Shown here one piece after another: positions 1 through 9,166 of a stretch of DNA of 64,000 bases (within the stretch, counting starts at the first letter, position 1; every line of letters begins with the position of its first letter). Below the pieces are notes generated by a model. The model was not told where the DNA came from. It made no database searches and saw only the letters and a program-made list of their open reading frames with translations. This stretch comes from a virus: IMG/VR virus record IMGVR_UViG_3300011253_000949, positions 1 through 64,000 of that record; one strand, 5' to 3'. The position numbers and the translations under genes were made by a program.

Positions 1-621
1 GAGAACCTCTGGTACAGCTCTAAACGGATCCCCCAGGTGTTCAGCACACATCGCCGGCAAGGCATCCCTCCCAGCAAGTTGGCTCGTAATCCTGAGATGC
101 TGGCAAACATAGTTTACGGTGGTGAATGGGGTCGGGAAGTCCTGGGAAACACTGAGCCTAGGGATGGCTGGAGATTCCGCGGTACAGGTACAGGTCAGAT
201 CACCGGCCGATACAATTTTGGTAAGTGGGGCAAGAAGCTCAACCTGCCTTTGTTGGATCAACCAGAACTGCTGATGCAGCTCGATATCTCAACCAAAGCA
301 TTGGTTCGTCCCATGCTTGAAGGCTGGGCTACAGGCAAGAAACTCCCCTCTTATGTGAACACCAAAGAGCAGGATTATGTGAATGCCCGTCGTGTGTGGA
401 ACGGTGTATTTGATGCTGAGAAATATGCCAGCTGGGCCAAGACCTTTGAAGATGCTCTGAAGGCTGCTGAATACCGCAGCTCTATTGTACGAGAAGATGA
501 GTCAGCTCCCATCAAGCCTGACTGGATCGAGCCAGACAGCATGACGCCAGATCCTAAGACACCTTGGTGGATCTCGCTGATCAAAGCCCTCGCAAGCCTG
601 TTCGGAAAGGGCAAATCATGA
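1..621 (+). CDS. GH19 chitinase-like endolysin (5' end cut by window edge)
   Basis: Peptidoglycan hydrolase that releases progeny at the end of infection. The reading frame is open from base 1 (ENLWYSSKRIPQVF...), so the start lies outside the window and the GTG at 37 is only an internal codon. The stretch NIVYGG...DGWRFRGTGTGQITGRYNF is the conserved core of glycoside hydrolase family 19 endolysins (substrate-binding Q-x-TGR-x-N/Y region). The C-terminal tail is proline-rich and ends in a hydrophobic/basic segment. It overlaps the next gene by four bases (ATGA type) and heads a lysis cassette with holin-like and spanin genes. N4 itself uses a different muramidase, so this is a replacement within the family. 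Catalytic glutamates are partly outside the window. Confidence 0.8.
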   Translation, partial: ENLWYSSKRIPQVFSTHRRQGIPPSKLARNPEMLANIVYGGEWGREVLGNTEPRDGWRFRGTGTGQITGRYNFGKWGKKLNLPLLDQPELLMQLDISTKALVRPMLEGWATGKKLPSYVNTKEQDYVNARRVWNGVFDAEKYASWAKTFEDALKAAEYRSSIVREDESAPIKPDWIEPDSMTPDPKTPWWISLIKALASLFGKGKS

Positions 622-818
622 AGCTGATACCAGACTGGAAAGATTCATGGAGATGGTTCTCTGTATGGTGCATGACCATCTCAGGAGCCATCCCAGCTGC
701 ATGGCTCGCTGTACCTGATGACATGCGCTCAGCTGTACCCTCTGAGTGGATGGCCGTAGGGGCTGTGATCATTGCGGTACTGGGTATCATTGGCCGTCTT
801 GTGGATCAGAAACCATGA
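618..818 (+). CDS. holin-like small membrane protein
   Basis: Sixty-six residues, with an amphipathic N-terminus (DWKDSWRWFSVW) and two hydrophobic stretches separated by a short polar turn (PDDMRSAVPSEW), ending in a charged tail. Size, topology and position directly after the endolysin and before the spanins fit a holin that permeabilises the inner membrane. The start ATG at 618 overlaps the endolysin stop and is preceded by GGAAAGG. I recognise the general pattern of small phage holins of the DUF7940 kind, but the exact family was not verified. Confidence 0.65.
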   Translation: MKLIPDWKDSWRWFSVWCMTISGAIPAAWLAVPDDMRSAVPSEWMAVGAVIIAVLGIIGRLVDQKP

Positions 819-1078
819 TCGGGCGGGCAATCACTCCTTACCTTATTGGAGGTGCAGGCATAGGGCTTATGGCCCTATTGGGCGTCCTGTGGTTCTTGTG
901 GTCAGCAAATGGATCTCTGCGAACAGAGCGAGACACACTGAAGCTGAACCTACTGTCTTGTAATGCCCGAGTTGAAAACATCACAGAAGATAGGAAATCC
1001 GATGCGACTGTTACTGATCCCCGCACTTTCGATGTGCCTGATGGCTGGCTCATGCCTAACACCACCTTCCCCGACTGA
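815..1078 (+). CDS. inner-membrane spanin (Rz-like)
   Basis: Eighty-seven residues with one N-terminal transmembrane segment (YLIGGAGIGLMALLGVLWFLW) followed by a polar, partly coiled-coil periplasmic part, the layout of Rz-type i-spanins that fuse inner and outer membranes after holin and endolysin act. The start ATG overlaps the holin stop (ATGA). Its 3' part overlaps the next gene in another frame, the classical embedded Rz/Rz1 organisation. Assignment rests on topology and context, since spanins have little sequence conservation. Confidence 0.65.
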   Translation: MIGRAITPYLIGGAGIGLMALLGVLWFLWSANGSLRTERDTLKLNLLSCNARVENITEDRKSDATVTDPRTFDVPDGWLMPNTTFPD

Positions 1079-1220
1079 AGCGATCTTCTGCGATGTGGAA
1101 GAGAAACGTATTTTCAGTCAGGCCGAAATTGACTGGCGTGGTGTGAATGCACCATGGAATCTAACACGAGACTTCCGGACCAATCTGGCCTGGGAACGTG
1201 AGTGTGAAGAGCCAGTGTAA
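1002..1220 (+). CDS. outer-membrane spanin lipoprotein (Rz1-like)
   Basis: Seventy-two residues starting with a lipoprotein signal (MRLLLIPALSMCLMAGSC) whose lipobox LMAGSC predicts lipidation of the cysteine, followed by a proline-containing mature region. The first 77 bases lie inside the i-spanin gene in the +1 frame, as in lambda Rz/Rz1. Product would be anchored in the outer membrane and pair with the i-spanin in the periplasm. The upstream ATG at 963 is less likely because it would spoil the signal peptide. Confidence 0.65.
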   Translation: MRLLLIPALSMCLMAGSCLTPPSPTEAIFCDVEEKRIFSQAEIDWRGVNAPWNLTRDFRTNLAWERECEEPV

Positions 1221-1276
1221 AAGGCAGAACTGAAAACATCTGTCATTAGCTCCTCATGTTGTGGTACTGTTCCTCA

Positions 1277-1300
1277 ACACACCACCGCACACCACACCGC
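1277..1300 (+). promoter_or_regulatory. CA-rich leader repeat, copy 1
   Basis: A run built from CACACC/CCACACC units directly before the Shine-Dalgarno of the gene at 1318. Same motif, same orientation relative to the gene, occurs before six other genes in the window. Function unknown; could be an unstructured translation enhancer or a protein-binding site. Confidence 0.5.
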
Positions 1301-1317
1301 ATCTGATCGAGGTCGTT

Positions 1318-1992
1318 ATGAAACTAACAGCTCCAAATGCCCAACCAGAGCAGATTAACCCTGCTGTACAGCTTCTTATGGAACGCAGTCAGCAGCAGCT
1401 TAATTCGCCTTTGTTTGGTCAAATGGGTCAGCAGACCAAAGCCTCTGTAGATCCAACCAATCCAGAAAAACCTTCTGGGTATGGTATGGATGCTTGGGGA
1501 GCGCCTCAAGGCGAGGGGTACAACGACGATTGGAAAAATCAAGGATTTGGGGACAATGTACCAAGGTCATTGATTGGAACAGAAAGTGGCGGAAACTGGG
1601 GTGCCCAAAACAATATCGAAGGATCGGGTGGTAAGAACGGTCACTATGGTATTTTGCAATTTGGGCATGCACGTCTAGATGATGTTCGCCGTGCAGGAGT
1701 GATCCCTGCTGACATGACTGCTGAGCAGTTTAGAGCCAGTAAGCCAGCTCAAGTTGCTGCATCAAATTGGCACTTCAACGACATCGACGCCAATATCCGC
1801 AGGCGCGGATATGACCGTCTTGTAGGTCAGTCCATCAACGGTACTCCAGTCACCTGGGATGGCATGCGTTCCATGGCTCACCTGGGTGGGTTTGGTGGAT
1901 TATCTAAGTTCATTACATCTGGCGGAAAGTATAATCCGAGTGATGCATTTGGTACATCACTGGCCGCTTACGGTCGCACACATCAAGGTTAA
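1318..1992 (+). CDS. virion-associated lytic transglycosylase-like protein
   Basis: Two hundred and twenty-four residues. The C-terminal half has a lysozyme/SLT-like fold signature: an early acidic residue in IGTESGGNW, then GHYGILQFG, then an AYGR-type end. A Gln/Pro-rich N-terminal 70 residues could tether it to the virion. Likely a peptidoglycan-degrading virion enzyme that helps DNA entry, since it lies between lysis and portal genes. Start ATG at 1318 chosen because CGAGG precedes it; the upstream in-frame ATG at 1261 would read through the CA-rich leader. Role in lysis rather than entry is possible. Confidence 0.6.
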   Translation: MKLTAPNAQPEQINPAVQLLMERSQQQLNSPLFGQMGQQTKASVDPTNPEKPSGYGMDAWGAPQGEGYNDDWKNQGFGDNVPRSLIGTESGGNWGAQNNIEGSGGKNGHYGILQFGHARLDDVRRAGVIPADMTAEQFRASKPAQVAASNWHFNDIDANIRRRGYDRLVGQSINGTPVTWDGMRSMAHLGGFGGLSKFITSGGKYNPSDAFGTSLAAYGRTHQG

Positions 1993-2009
1993 AAGTAGGT
2001 AGGTACGGC

Positions 2010-4136
2010 ATGGATTACGAAGCGCAGATCGACAAAGACGACACCTCTGATGAGTCGATGTTGACGGAGTGGAAGAACGAACCAACGGTTAAAGCGTTGG
2101 GTGAGGACTTGCTTATGGCAACACCTGCACATGATGCACATGTCACCAAAGTAAAAGAATGGCTCGACCTTCGAAACATTGAAGGCAAGGCCAAACCGAA
2201 AACAAAAAAGAACCACAGCCAAGTTCAGCCCAAGCTGATCCGTCGTCAAGCTGAGTGGCGGTATTCTGCATTGTCAGAACCATTCCTGTCTGCGGATGAG
2301 ATGTGCAAAGTCTCCCCTAAAACCTTTGAAGACAAAGAAGCTGCTGAGCAGAATGCATTGGTTCTCAACTGGCAGTTCCGTACCAAACTGAACCGTGTGA
2401 AATTCATTGATGAATATGTCCGCACCGGTGTGGATGAAGGCACTGTTGCTGTTCGTGTAGGTTGGGATCGTGAGACTAAGAAGGTCAAGAAGACCGTACC
2501 CACATACGAGTTCTACCCTGTTCAAACGCAAGAGCAGATTGACATGCTTGAGCAAGGCATCCGGCTGAAGCAGCAGAACCCCAATGAATTTGCAAACCTG
2601 CCGGCCGAGCTGATGGAAGCTGTTGAGTATACCATCGAAACAAAGCAACCAGTGATTGCCATTCAAAATGGTGAGACAGAAGTTGAAGAAGAAGTTGTTG
2701 TTCGTAACCAACCAACACTGGATATCTTGCATTATGAAAATTTGTTTTTGGATCCATCTGCAGAAGGCAACATCGACAAGGCAAACTTTGCAGTTCTCTC
2801 TTTCGAAACCTCAAAAGCAGAGCTGATCAAAGACGGCCGCTACAAGAATCTCAAAAAGGTAAACTTCTCAACCAACACACCGCTGACAACCCCTGACCAC
2901 GCTTCTGAGCTAGATGCTTCACAGGAATTCAAAGACGAACTTCGTCGTCGTATTGTAGCCTATGAATACTGGGGCTGGTACGATGTGAATGGGGATGACA
3001 CATTGGTTCCTATTGTTGCTACCTGGATTGGCAACACGATGATCCGTATGGAAGCAAACCCCTTCCCTGATGAGAAGCTCCCAATTGTTATTGTCCCGTA
3101 TCTGCCATTGAAGCGATCAATCACCGGTGAACCAGATGCTGAGCTGCTGAGTGAGAACCAAGCAATCTTGGGTGCTGTCACACGCGGCATGATTGACTTA
3201 ATGGGTCGATCTGCAAACGGACAGACAGGCTATGCCAAGGGCATGCTCGATGTGGTCAACAAGCGTCGCTTTGAATCTGGTGCTGATTATGAATTCAATC
3301 CGAACATTTCACCAGCGATCGGTTTCTACAGTCACAAGTATCCGGAGATTCCCAACTCTGCTTTGCAGATGCTACAGATCCAGAACAGTGAAGCAGAAGC
3401 ACTGACAGGCGTTAAGGCCTTCTCAGGTGGTCTCTCTGGTGAAGCCTATGGGGAAGTAGCTGCTGGCATCAAAGGCATGCTGGACGCCTCTTCTAAGCGT
3501 GAGATGGCTATCCTGCGTCGATTGGCTCAAGGCATCTCTGAGATTGGTCAGAAGATTGTCTCGATGAACCAAGTCTTTTTGTCTGAAGAAGAAGTGGTTC
3601 GGATCACCAACAAAGAATTCAAGATTGTTCGTCGTGAAGACATCCAGGGTGAATTTGATCTTGAGGTAGACATTACCACAGCTGAGATCGACGAAGCACA
3701 GGCACAGGATCTGTCCTTCATGCTGCAAACCATGGGCTCTACTATGGAGCTGCCAATGGTACAGATGATCTTGTCTGAGATTGCCAAGCTCAAGCGTATG
3801 CCTGCACTGGCTCAAAAGATTCTCGACTTCCAGCCTACTCCTAACCCAGCAGCCGAAGAAGCGCAGCAACTTGAAAACGCTAAGCTCAAAGCAGAGATCC
3901 AAGAGATTGAGTCTAAGATCAACTGGAACAATGCACGTGCTCGTGCTGAAACATCTTCTGCAGATCAAGCAGATCTGGACTTTGTTGAACAAGAGACAGG
4001 GACCAAACATGCACGGGATATCGACAAGCAGAAAGCCCAGGCAGAAGGCAACTCTAAGCTGGAGATCATCAAGAGCTTGGTGGATACGGAATCCCCAGGA
4101 AACATAATTGACGCTATCAATTATGGATCTTCTTGA
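2010..4136 (+). CDS. portal protein (N4 gp59-like)
   Basis: Seven hundred and eight residues, near the size of the N4 portal. It forms the dodecameric ring at the unique capsid vertex through which DNA is packaged and ejected. The pattern EQNALVLNWQFRTKLNRVKF followed by DILHYENLFLDPSA and a long charged, coiled C-terminal region (residues about 560-690) is that of N4-like portals. It heads the head-gene cluster portal, small protein, acidic protein, capsid in the order known for N4. Start at 2010 follows GGTAGGTACGGC, a modest ribosome site. Confidence 0.85.
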   Translation: MDYEAQIDKDDTSDESMLTEWKNEPTVKALGEDLLMATPAHDAHVTKVKEWLDLRNIEGKAKPKTKKNHSQVQPKLIRRQAEWRYSALSEPFLSADEMCKVSPKTFEDKEAAEQNALVLNWQFRTKLNRVKFIDEYVRTGVDEGTVAVRVGWDRETKKVKKTVPTYEFYPVQTQEQIDMLEQGIRLKQQNPNEFANLPAELMEAVEYTIETKQPVIAIQNGETEVEEEVVVRNQPTLDILHYENLFLDPSAEGNIDKANFAVLSFETSKAELIKDGRYKNLKKVNFSTNTPLTTPDHASELDASQEFKDELRRRIVAYEYWGWYDVNGDDTLVPIVATWIGNTMIRMEANPFPDEKLPIVIVPYLPLKRSITGEPDAELLSENQAILGAVTRGMIDLMGRSANGQTGYAKGMLDVVNKRRFESGADYEFNPNISPAIGFYSHKYPEIPNSALQMLQIQNSEAEALTGVKAFSGGLSGEAYGEVAAGIKGMLDASSKREMAILRRLAQGISEIGQKIVSMNQVFLSEEEVVRITNKEFKIVRREDIQGEFDLEVDITTAEIDEAQAQDLSFMLQTMGSTMELPMVQMILSEIAKLKRMPALAQKILDFQPTPNPAAEEAQQLENAKLKAEIQEIESKINWNNARARAETSSADQADLDFVEQETGTKHARDIDKQKAQAEGNSKLEIIKSLVDTESPGNIIDAINYGSS

Positions 4137-4172
4137 AGGGAATTGACCTAAGCCACTGAGTTTTGTTACATA

Positions 4173-4198
4173 ACTACCACACCACACCACCCCAAACC
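4173..4198 (+). promoter_or_regulatory. CA-rich leader repeat, copy 2
   Basis: Block of ACCACACC units ending about 20 bases before the start at 4219, followed by a good ribosome site (TGAGGAT). Same arrangement as copies at 1277 and 11505. Confidence 0.5.
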
Positions 4199-4218
4199 AT
4201 ATCACTGAGGATATACAA

Positions 4219-4560
4219 ATGTCAGATGTAGAGCAGATCGAACTAAGTATGAGCCAAGCAAAGAAACTTATTGAGCGGAAAGACACCCTAAACCGTCTTT
4301 TTGAGCACAAAGATTTCAAAGCCCTGATTGTTGAAGAGTACTTCAACGATGAAGCCGTTCGTCTCGTACATATGATGAGTGATCAGTCCATGGCTGAATA
4401 CCGTGAGCAGATCATCAAAAACATGGATGGCATTTCCACGCTGCGTGAGTGGTTCCGTGTTGTGAAACAGATGGGTGAAGCTGCTGAGAACGAACTGGCC
4501 GAAGCTCAAGAAGAGTACATCGAAGCCCTTGCTGAAGAAAACATGGGTGAGGAGGTATAA
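4219..4560 (+). CDS. conserved head-cluster protein of unknown function (N4 gp58 position)
   Basis: One hundred and thirteen residues, acidic and largely predicted helical (many Glu, Met and Lys; LREWFRVVKQMGEAAENELAEAQEEY near the end). It lies between portal and the acidic scaffold-like gene, the position of N4 gene 58. Strong ribosome site GAGGAT. Function not recognised; a small head-assembly factor is a reasonable guess from position only. Confidence 0.65.
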   Translation: MSDVEQIELSMSQAKKLIERKDTLNRLFEHKDFKALIVEEYFNDEAVRLVHMMSDQSMAEYREQIIKNMDGISTLREWFRVVKQMGEAAENELAEAQEEYIEALAEENMGEEV

Positions 4561-4562
4561 CT

Positions 4563-5819
4563 ATGAGCGATCCAAAATATGACACCATGTCTGATGAAGA
4601 CATCGCAAACATGGAAGTGCCTTCTGACATCGACATTCCTTTTGATGAGGATGCCGCTGACTTTGAAACAGAGACAGCTGGAGAAGATGACGAGCCTACA
4701 TCTGTAGAGCAGGTCAATCCAGAAGATGATGATGTTACACCAGAAGGTGACGGCACACTCGAGTCTGTCATTGGTTCCCCCCTTCAAGCTGAGGAAACAG
4801 ATGATGATGAACCAGCTGCTGAGCCTGCTGTGGATGATGAATCTGAGTCCGAAGAGGCTGCAGCTCCAGAACCTGAGAAGGCTGGAAAAGAAAAAGCTGA
4901 AGAGGAAGCCTCTGAAGAAGATCCAGCCGAAGAGAAACCTGCCGAGGCAGAAGCAGCTCCAGACTACGAGGCTGCTTACAAAGAGATAATGAAACCGTTC
5001 AAAGCGAACGGCAAAATGTTCACGCCTAAAGATCCTCATGAAGCCATGCGGCTCATGCAGATGGGTGCGAACTACACAAAGCGTATGCAAGCACTCCAAC
5101 CAAGTATGAAGATCCTTCGTATGTTGGAGAACCAGGGCTTGATGGATCAAGAGAAGTTGAACTTCCTGATCGACATCAATGCAAAGAAACCTGAAGCCAT
5201 TGCCAAGCTTTTGAAGGATGGTGACATCGATCCAATGGATCTGGATGTCTCATCTGAGAGCAATTACCGACCCAGCAATCACAGTGTTAGTGATCAAGAG
5301 ATGACATTCCATTCCGTGTTGGAAGAGGTGCAAGCCACTTCACACGGACAAGAAGTCATCTCCGCTATCAACGATGACTGGGATCAAACAAGCAAAGAAG
5401 CCTTGTACAAAGAACCCCAAATTCTGCAGACCATCGCAACGCAGAAAGAGAATGGCATTTATGACATGATCTCTTCTGAAATTGCGCGTCAGCGAACCCT
5501 TGGTAATTTGACAAGCACATCATTCCTAGATGCTTACAAGCAAGTAGGAGACCACCTCCACTCACAGAATGCGTTCACGCCGGAAGCTATGGCTGCAGGA
5601 GCACAGGCCAGTGCACCTACTCCCCCTACTCAGGCATCTGAACTAGCACCTATGGCCCTGGAGAGTCGTCCTGCCAAAGCTAAGAAAGCTCCATCGAGTG
5701 ATGCACGTGCGAAAGCAGCTGGCCCTGCTAAATCGACACGTCCCGCGGCCTCACCCCCAATCGATGTCTTTTCCCTGACGGATGAGCAGATCGAAGCGAT
5801 GACTCAAATTCCCGTCTAG
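4563..5819 (+). CDS. acidic head-assembly protein, scaffold-like (N4 gp57 position)
   Basis: Four hundred and eighteen residues. The first 140 are extremely acidic (runs of Glu/Asp/Ala/Pro), followed by a mixed helical middle and a C-terminal part rich in Ala/Pro/Lys ending in [15 protein letters not shown]. Such an acidic N-terminus, position immediately upstream of the capsid gene, and a short conserved C-terminal helix are typical of scaffolding proteins, but this is inference from position and composition. Start follows GAGGAGGT, one of the strongest ribosome sites here, consistent with high expression. Confidence 0.65.
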   Translation: MSDPKYDTMSDEDIANMEVPSDIDIPFDEDAADFETETAGEDDEPTSVEQVNPEDDDVTPEGDGTLESVIGSPLQAEETDDDEPAAEPAVDDESESEEAAAPEPEKAGKEKAEEEASEEDPAEEKPAEAEAAPDYEAAYKEIMKPFKANGKMFTPKDPHEAMRLMQMGANYTKRMQALQPSMKILRMLENQGLMDQEKLNFLIDINAKKPEAIAKLLKDGDIDPMDLDVSSESNYRPSNHSVSDQEMTFHSVLEEVQATSHGQEVISAINDDWDQTSKEALYKEPQILQTIATQKENGIYDMISSEIARQRTLGNLTSTSFLDAYKQVGDHLHSQNAFTPEAMAAGAQASAPTPPTQASELAPMALESRPAKAKKAPSSDARAKAAGPAKSTRPAASPPIDVFSLTDEQIEAMTQIPV

Positions 5820-5842
5820 GGGATCAAATAAGGATTGTAATC

Positions 5843-7030
5843 ATGCAAGTTTACAATGATCCAAACACCACGCCATCATCCATTGAAGGTGCTGGCTCCT
5901 CTCAAATGAATACCTTCTTCTGGTGGCGGAAGGCTCTGGTTGAAGCACGGAAAGAAATGTTCTTCATGCCGATGGCGTCTGTAAAAGACATGCCTAAGCA
6001 TATGGGCAAAGAGATCCGTGTGTATCACTACATCCCACTGCTCGATGACCGCAACGTCAACGATCAGGGTCTCGATGCTGCTGGTGCAGTACATGCTGAC
6101 GGTAACCTGTATGGTTCCTCGAAGGACATTGGCGTTATCTCTTCGCGTATCCCAACGCTGACTGAAAACGGTGGCCGCGTTAACCGCGTCGGTTTCACAC
6201 GTATTCAGCGTAAAGGTTCGATCACCAAGTTCGGCTTCTTCCATGAGTTCACACAAGAATCCATGGATTTTGACAGCGATGCAGAACTGTATAGTCACCT
6301 CTCCACTGAGATGGTTTCCGGTGCTGTTCAGCTGACTGAAGCTGTCCTGCAGAAAGAGCTGTTGGCTGGTGCTGGCGTGATCATCTACACAGGTGACTCC
6401 ACTACAGACATCACTGTTGATGGTGAATCTGCTGACCCAGCTGTGGTTGACTATGCAGACCTGATGCGTCTGTCACGTATCCTGTACGACAACCGCACTC
6501 CAAAGCAGACCAAGGTTATCGCTGGTTCCCGAATGATCGACACAAAAACGATCAATTCCGGCCGTGTGATCTACATTGGTTCTGAACTGGAATCCACTGT
6601 GCGTCAGATGGTTGACTCGTTTAGCGACAAGGCATTCATCTCTGTTGAGCAGTATGCAAATGCAGGCACAATCCTGAACGGCGAAATCGGTACGATCGAT
6701 CAGTTCCGTATCGTGGTTGTTCCTGAGATGCTGCACTGGGCAGGTGCCGGCGCTGCTGTAACCACTAACCCTGGTTACGAAGAAGATGGCGGCAACTACA
6801 ACATCTACCCGATGCTTGTTGTTGGTGCAGAGAGCTTCACCACAATTGGTTTCCAGTACTCTGGCAAATCAATGAAGTTCAAGATCACTACCAAGATGCC
6901 TGGCAAAGAGACTGCAGACCGCACTGACCCATACGGTGAGACCGGCTTCAGCTCGATCAAATGGTATCACGGTACAATGATCCTGCGCCCTGAGCGTCTG
7001 GCTGTCGTTAAGACCCTCGCAAAGGTCTAA
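5843..7030 (+). CDS. major capsid protein (N4 gp56-like)
   Basis: Three hundred and ninety-five residues, about the size of N4 gp56. Forms the icosahedral shell. Content such as [20 protein letters not shown] near the N-terminus, the basic [20 protein letters not shown] loop and a C-terminal [22 protein letters not shown] segment fit HK97-fold capsid proteins of this phage group. Position after the scaffold-like gene and before a double hairpin terminator supports the call. Confidence 0.85.
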   Translation: MQVYNDPNTTPSSIEGAGSSQMNTFFWWRKALVEARKEMFFMPMASVKDMPKHMGKEIRVYHYIPLLDDRNVNDQGLDAAGAVHADGNLYGSSKDIGVISSRIPTLTENGGRVNRVGFTRIQRKGSITKFGFFHEFTQESMDFDSDAELYSHLSTEMVSGAVQLTEAVLQKELLAGAGVIIYTGDSTTDITVDGESADPAVVDYADLMRLSRILYDNRTPKQTKVIAGSRMIDTKTINSGRVIYIGSELESTVRQMVDSFSDKAFISVEQYANAGTILNGEIGTIDQFRIVVVPEMLHWAGAGAAVTTNPGYEEDGGNYNIYPMLVVGAESFTTIGFQYSGKSMKFKITTKMPGKETADRTDPYGETGFSSIKWYHGTMILRPERLAVVKTLAKV

Positions 7031-7035
7031 GCCAT

Positions 7036-7107
7036 ATTGAGCCTGCTCCCCTGAGTGGGCTCAATTAGTCAGGGCAACGTTTCCTCCCGAATGTTGCCCT
7101 GATATTT
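7036..7107 (+). terminator. double hairpin after the capsid gene
   Basis: Two stems: ATTGAGCC (7036) pairing with GGCTCAAT (7058), and TCAGGGCAAC (7069) pairing with GTTGCCCTGA (7093), the second followed by TATTTTC. Probably a partial terminator or mRNA-stabilising element that separates abundant capsid mRNA from the downstream genes. Confidence 0.7.
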
Positions 7108-7132
7108 TCATCAAACACTGAGGATCACTCCC

Positions 7133-7750
7133 ATGAATGACCAAGCTGAAATGATCGAAGAGACCCAAGCAGACGAAACCCAGATCCAGGAGCCTACAGA
7201 CACTGAGATCTTGGATGCTTTGAAAGCCAAAGCAGACCTGATTGGTGTTTCGTACTCCCACAAAATTGGTACTGCTGCTCTGCGCAAAAAGATCAAAGAT
7301 CACATTGAAGGGGTTGAGGAAGATGAGGCAACTGCCACACCCGAACCCAAGACAATGAGCAAAGCAGAACGCTATGCATCCATCCGCCAAAAGCAGATGA
7401 AAGAGTGCATGGCTCTGGTGCGTGTACGCATCACAAATATGAACCCAGACAAAGCTGACCTTGGTGGTGAGATCTTTGCTGTTGGAACCAAGTACATTGG
7501 TACAGTGAAGAAATACATTCCCTACGGTGAAGCCACTGACAACGGGTATCACGTACCTAAGATCCTGTTGGATCAAATGAAGCAACGTGAGTTCTTGTCT
7601 GTGAAGTCTGTACAGAACCGCAAGACTGGTCAGATGGATATTACCCAACGCTGGGTACGTGAGTTCGCTATCGAAGAGCTCCCTCCCCTGACGGAAAAAG
7701 AGCTCAAGGATTTGGCAACTCAACAGGCTGCCAAAGTAGGTATGGACTGA
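7133..7750 (+). CDS. structural-region protein (N4 gp55 position)
   Basis: Two hundred and five residues. An acidic N-terminus (first 75 residues) is followed by a helix-turn LDALKAKADLIGVSYSHKIGTAALRKKI resembling a HeH/LEM-type small helical domain, then a beta-rich C-terminal part (VRVRITNMNPDKADLGGEIFAV...). It sits right after the capsid gene like N4 gene 55. Possibly a head decoration or completion protein; the exact role is unknown. Confidence 0.65.
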   Translation: MNDQAEMIEETQADETQIQEPTDTEILDALKAKADLIGVSYSHKIGTAALRKKIKDHIEGVEEDEATATPEPKTMSKAERYASIRQKQMKECMALVRVRITNMNPDKADLGGEIFAVGTKYIGTVKKYIPYGEATDNGYHVPKILLDQMKQREFLSVKSVQNRKTGQMDITQRWVREFAIEELPPLTEKELKDLATQQAAKVGMD

Positions 7751-7941
7751 TGGCTGTTACAAACCCTGGCTTCAATCCAAGCGGAAGCGTGCTTGTGGGT
7801 GAAATCAAAGCTGCAGCTCTTGTTCTGGAAAAGATTATTAAAACGATTGAACCAGGACGCAGACGTAATATCGCACTTACCCATCTGGAGACTGCCTCAA
7901 TGTGGGCAGTCAAATCAGCGGTGGTAGGTGATCAAGAATAA
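7750..7941 (+). CDS. small protein between capsid-region genes
   Basis: Sixty-three residues, start overlapping the previous stop (TGATG), so translationally coupled. Helical, mixed charge (ILEKIIKTIEPGRRRNIALTHLE...). No family recognised. A terminator pair follows immediately, so it ends the transcription segment begun after the capsid gene. Confidence 0.6.
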   Translation: MAVTNPGFNPSGSVLVGEIKAAALVLEKIIKTIEPGRRRNIALTHLETASMWAVKSAVVGDQE

Positions 7942-7944
7942 AGA

Positions 7945-8013
7945 GCAGGCTTGTTTTCAGGCCTGCACTTTTAAGAGATCCTTTGTGCTCCTCAGGCGGG
8001 GATCTCTTTTTAA
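7945..8013 (+). terminator. two consecutive intrinsic terminators
   Basis: First stem GCAGGC (7945)/GCCTGC (7961). Second stem AAGAGATC (7973)/GATCTCTT (8001) running into TTTTTAA, a standard Rho-independent terminator on the + strand. Confidence 0.75.
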
Positions 8014-8033
8014 CATGAGGCAAGGAGAGTGGC

Positions 8034-9164
8034 ATGTCAGATTGCAACAATGACGTAGAAGCAGAAGCTCTCTATGTTGCGTTAGGGGATGAGGCAGATT
8101 TTGCCATTCCCGCGGTAGATCTAAATGGAGCTGAGTTCACCATACCAGCTGAGCTAGACAATGATCTGTACACGTCACTCTCACGCCTCACTGAGGCTGA
8201 TCTAACCACTCGTAAGCTGGAAGGCACAGGCCTCTTTGATGGCCTCATGGAAGCCACCAACGCACAGCTACAAGAGCAGTATGACTCTGGGCGTATCACC
8301 GGCAGTGAATTTGCATCTGCGTATGTGAGCGGCCTCCAGTCTGCTATGGGCAATGCAGTTCAGTATCTGCTGAGCAGAGACACAACACATTGGCAGGCAG
8401 TTGTAGCCCAACAGCAAGCACGTGCAGCAGAGCTCGAAGTCGTCAAGACACGCCTTATGGTCGAAGAGTCCAAAGCTCGGATGCTGGCAGCTCAGCTCGA
8501 TGTGAAGACCAAGGCAGCTCAATTGGCTCTCGGTAAGATGCAGCTGGTCAGTGAAGATGTTCGTACATGTCTGCTTCGGGTTCAGAAGAGCCAAGCAGAA
8601 TACGAGCTGGCAAACATCTTGCCAATCGAACTGGCAAAAGCTCAGGCACAGATTGCAGCAACAGATGCTGGCACACTGCTGACAACTTCTCAGAAAGACA
8701 AAACGCTGTATGAAACAGCAAGTGTCCTTCCGGCACAGGTTGCGAAAATCAACTCGGAAAAAGAAGTCAGCGACTACACTTGGGAAACTGTCATGCCTGC
8801 ACAAGTTGCTGGGATCACGGCAGACACTGTGGGCAAAGTGTACAACAACGATTTCATCCTGCCTGAACAACGTGCCAGCATTCAGGAACAGACTGAAGCA
8901 CACAGAGCCAAGACCTCGGATACCCGCTCTGATGGGGTCACTCCAATTGCGGGTGCAATTGGCAAACAGAAGGATCTGCACACACAACAGGTCAAGAGCT
9001 ATCAGGATGACAGTCAGACCAAGCTTATCAAAATCCTCACAGATACATGGATCACTGGTAAATCAATGGATGAAGATTATGGTATTCCAACTGCCTTTGA
9101 GAAGTCGTTCGTTAACTCAGCCGTAGCTGCTCTGCGGGCAAACCTCGGACTGCCGGCTTCCTAA
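8034..9164 (+). CDS. head-tail/appendage structural protein (N4 gp54 position)
   Basis: Three hundred and seventy-six residues. The middle (about 115-230) is a long Ala/Gln/Leu-rich coiled coil with repeated LPAQVAKI / MPAQVAGI-like units (VLPAQVAKINSE, MPAQVAGITADT, ILPEQRASIQEQ), suggesting stacked helical repeats. C-terminus is globular (YGIPTAFEKSFVNSAVAALRANLGLP). Matches the place and character of N4 gp54, a virion protein. Start follows AAGGAGAG, a strong ribosome site after a double terminator. Confidence 0.65.
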   Translation: MSDCNNDVEAEALYVALGDEADFAIPAVDLNGAEFTIPAELDNDLYTSLSRLTEADLTTRKLEGTGLFDGLMEATNAQLQEQYDSGRITGSEFASAYVSGLQSAMGNAVQYLLSRDTTHWQAVVAQQQARAAELEVVKTRLMVEESKARMLAAQLDVKTKAAQLALGKMQLVSEDVRTCLLRVQKSQAEYELANILPIELAKAQAQIAATDAGTLLTTSQKDKTLYETASVLPAQVAKINSEKEVSDYTWETVMPAQVAGITADTVGKVYNNDFILPEQRASIQEQTEAHRAKTSDTRSDGVTPIAGAIGKQKDLHTQQVKSYQDDSQTKLIKILTDTWITGKSMDEDYGIPTAFEKSFVNSAVAALRANLGLPAS

Positions 9165-9166
9165 GC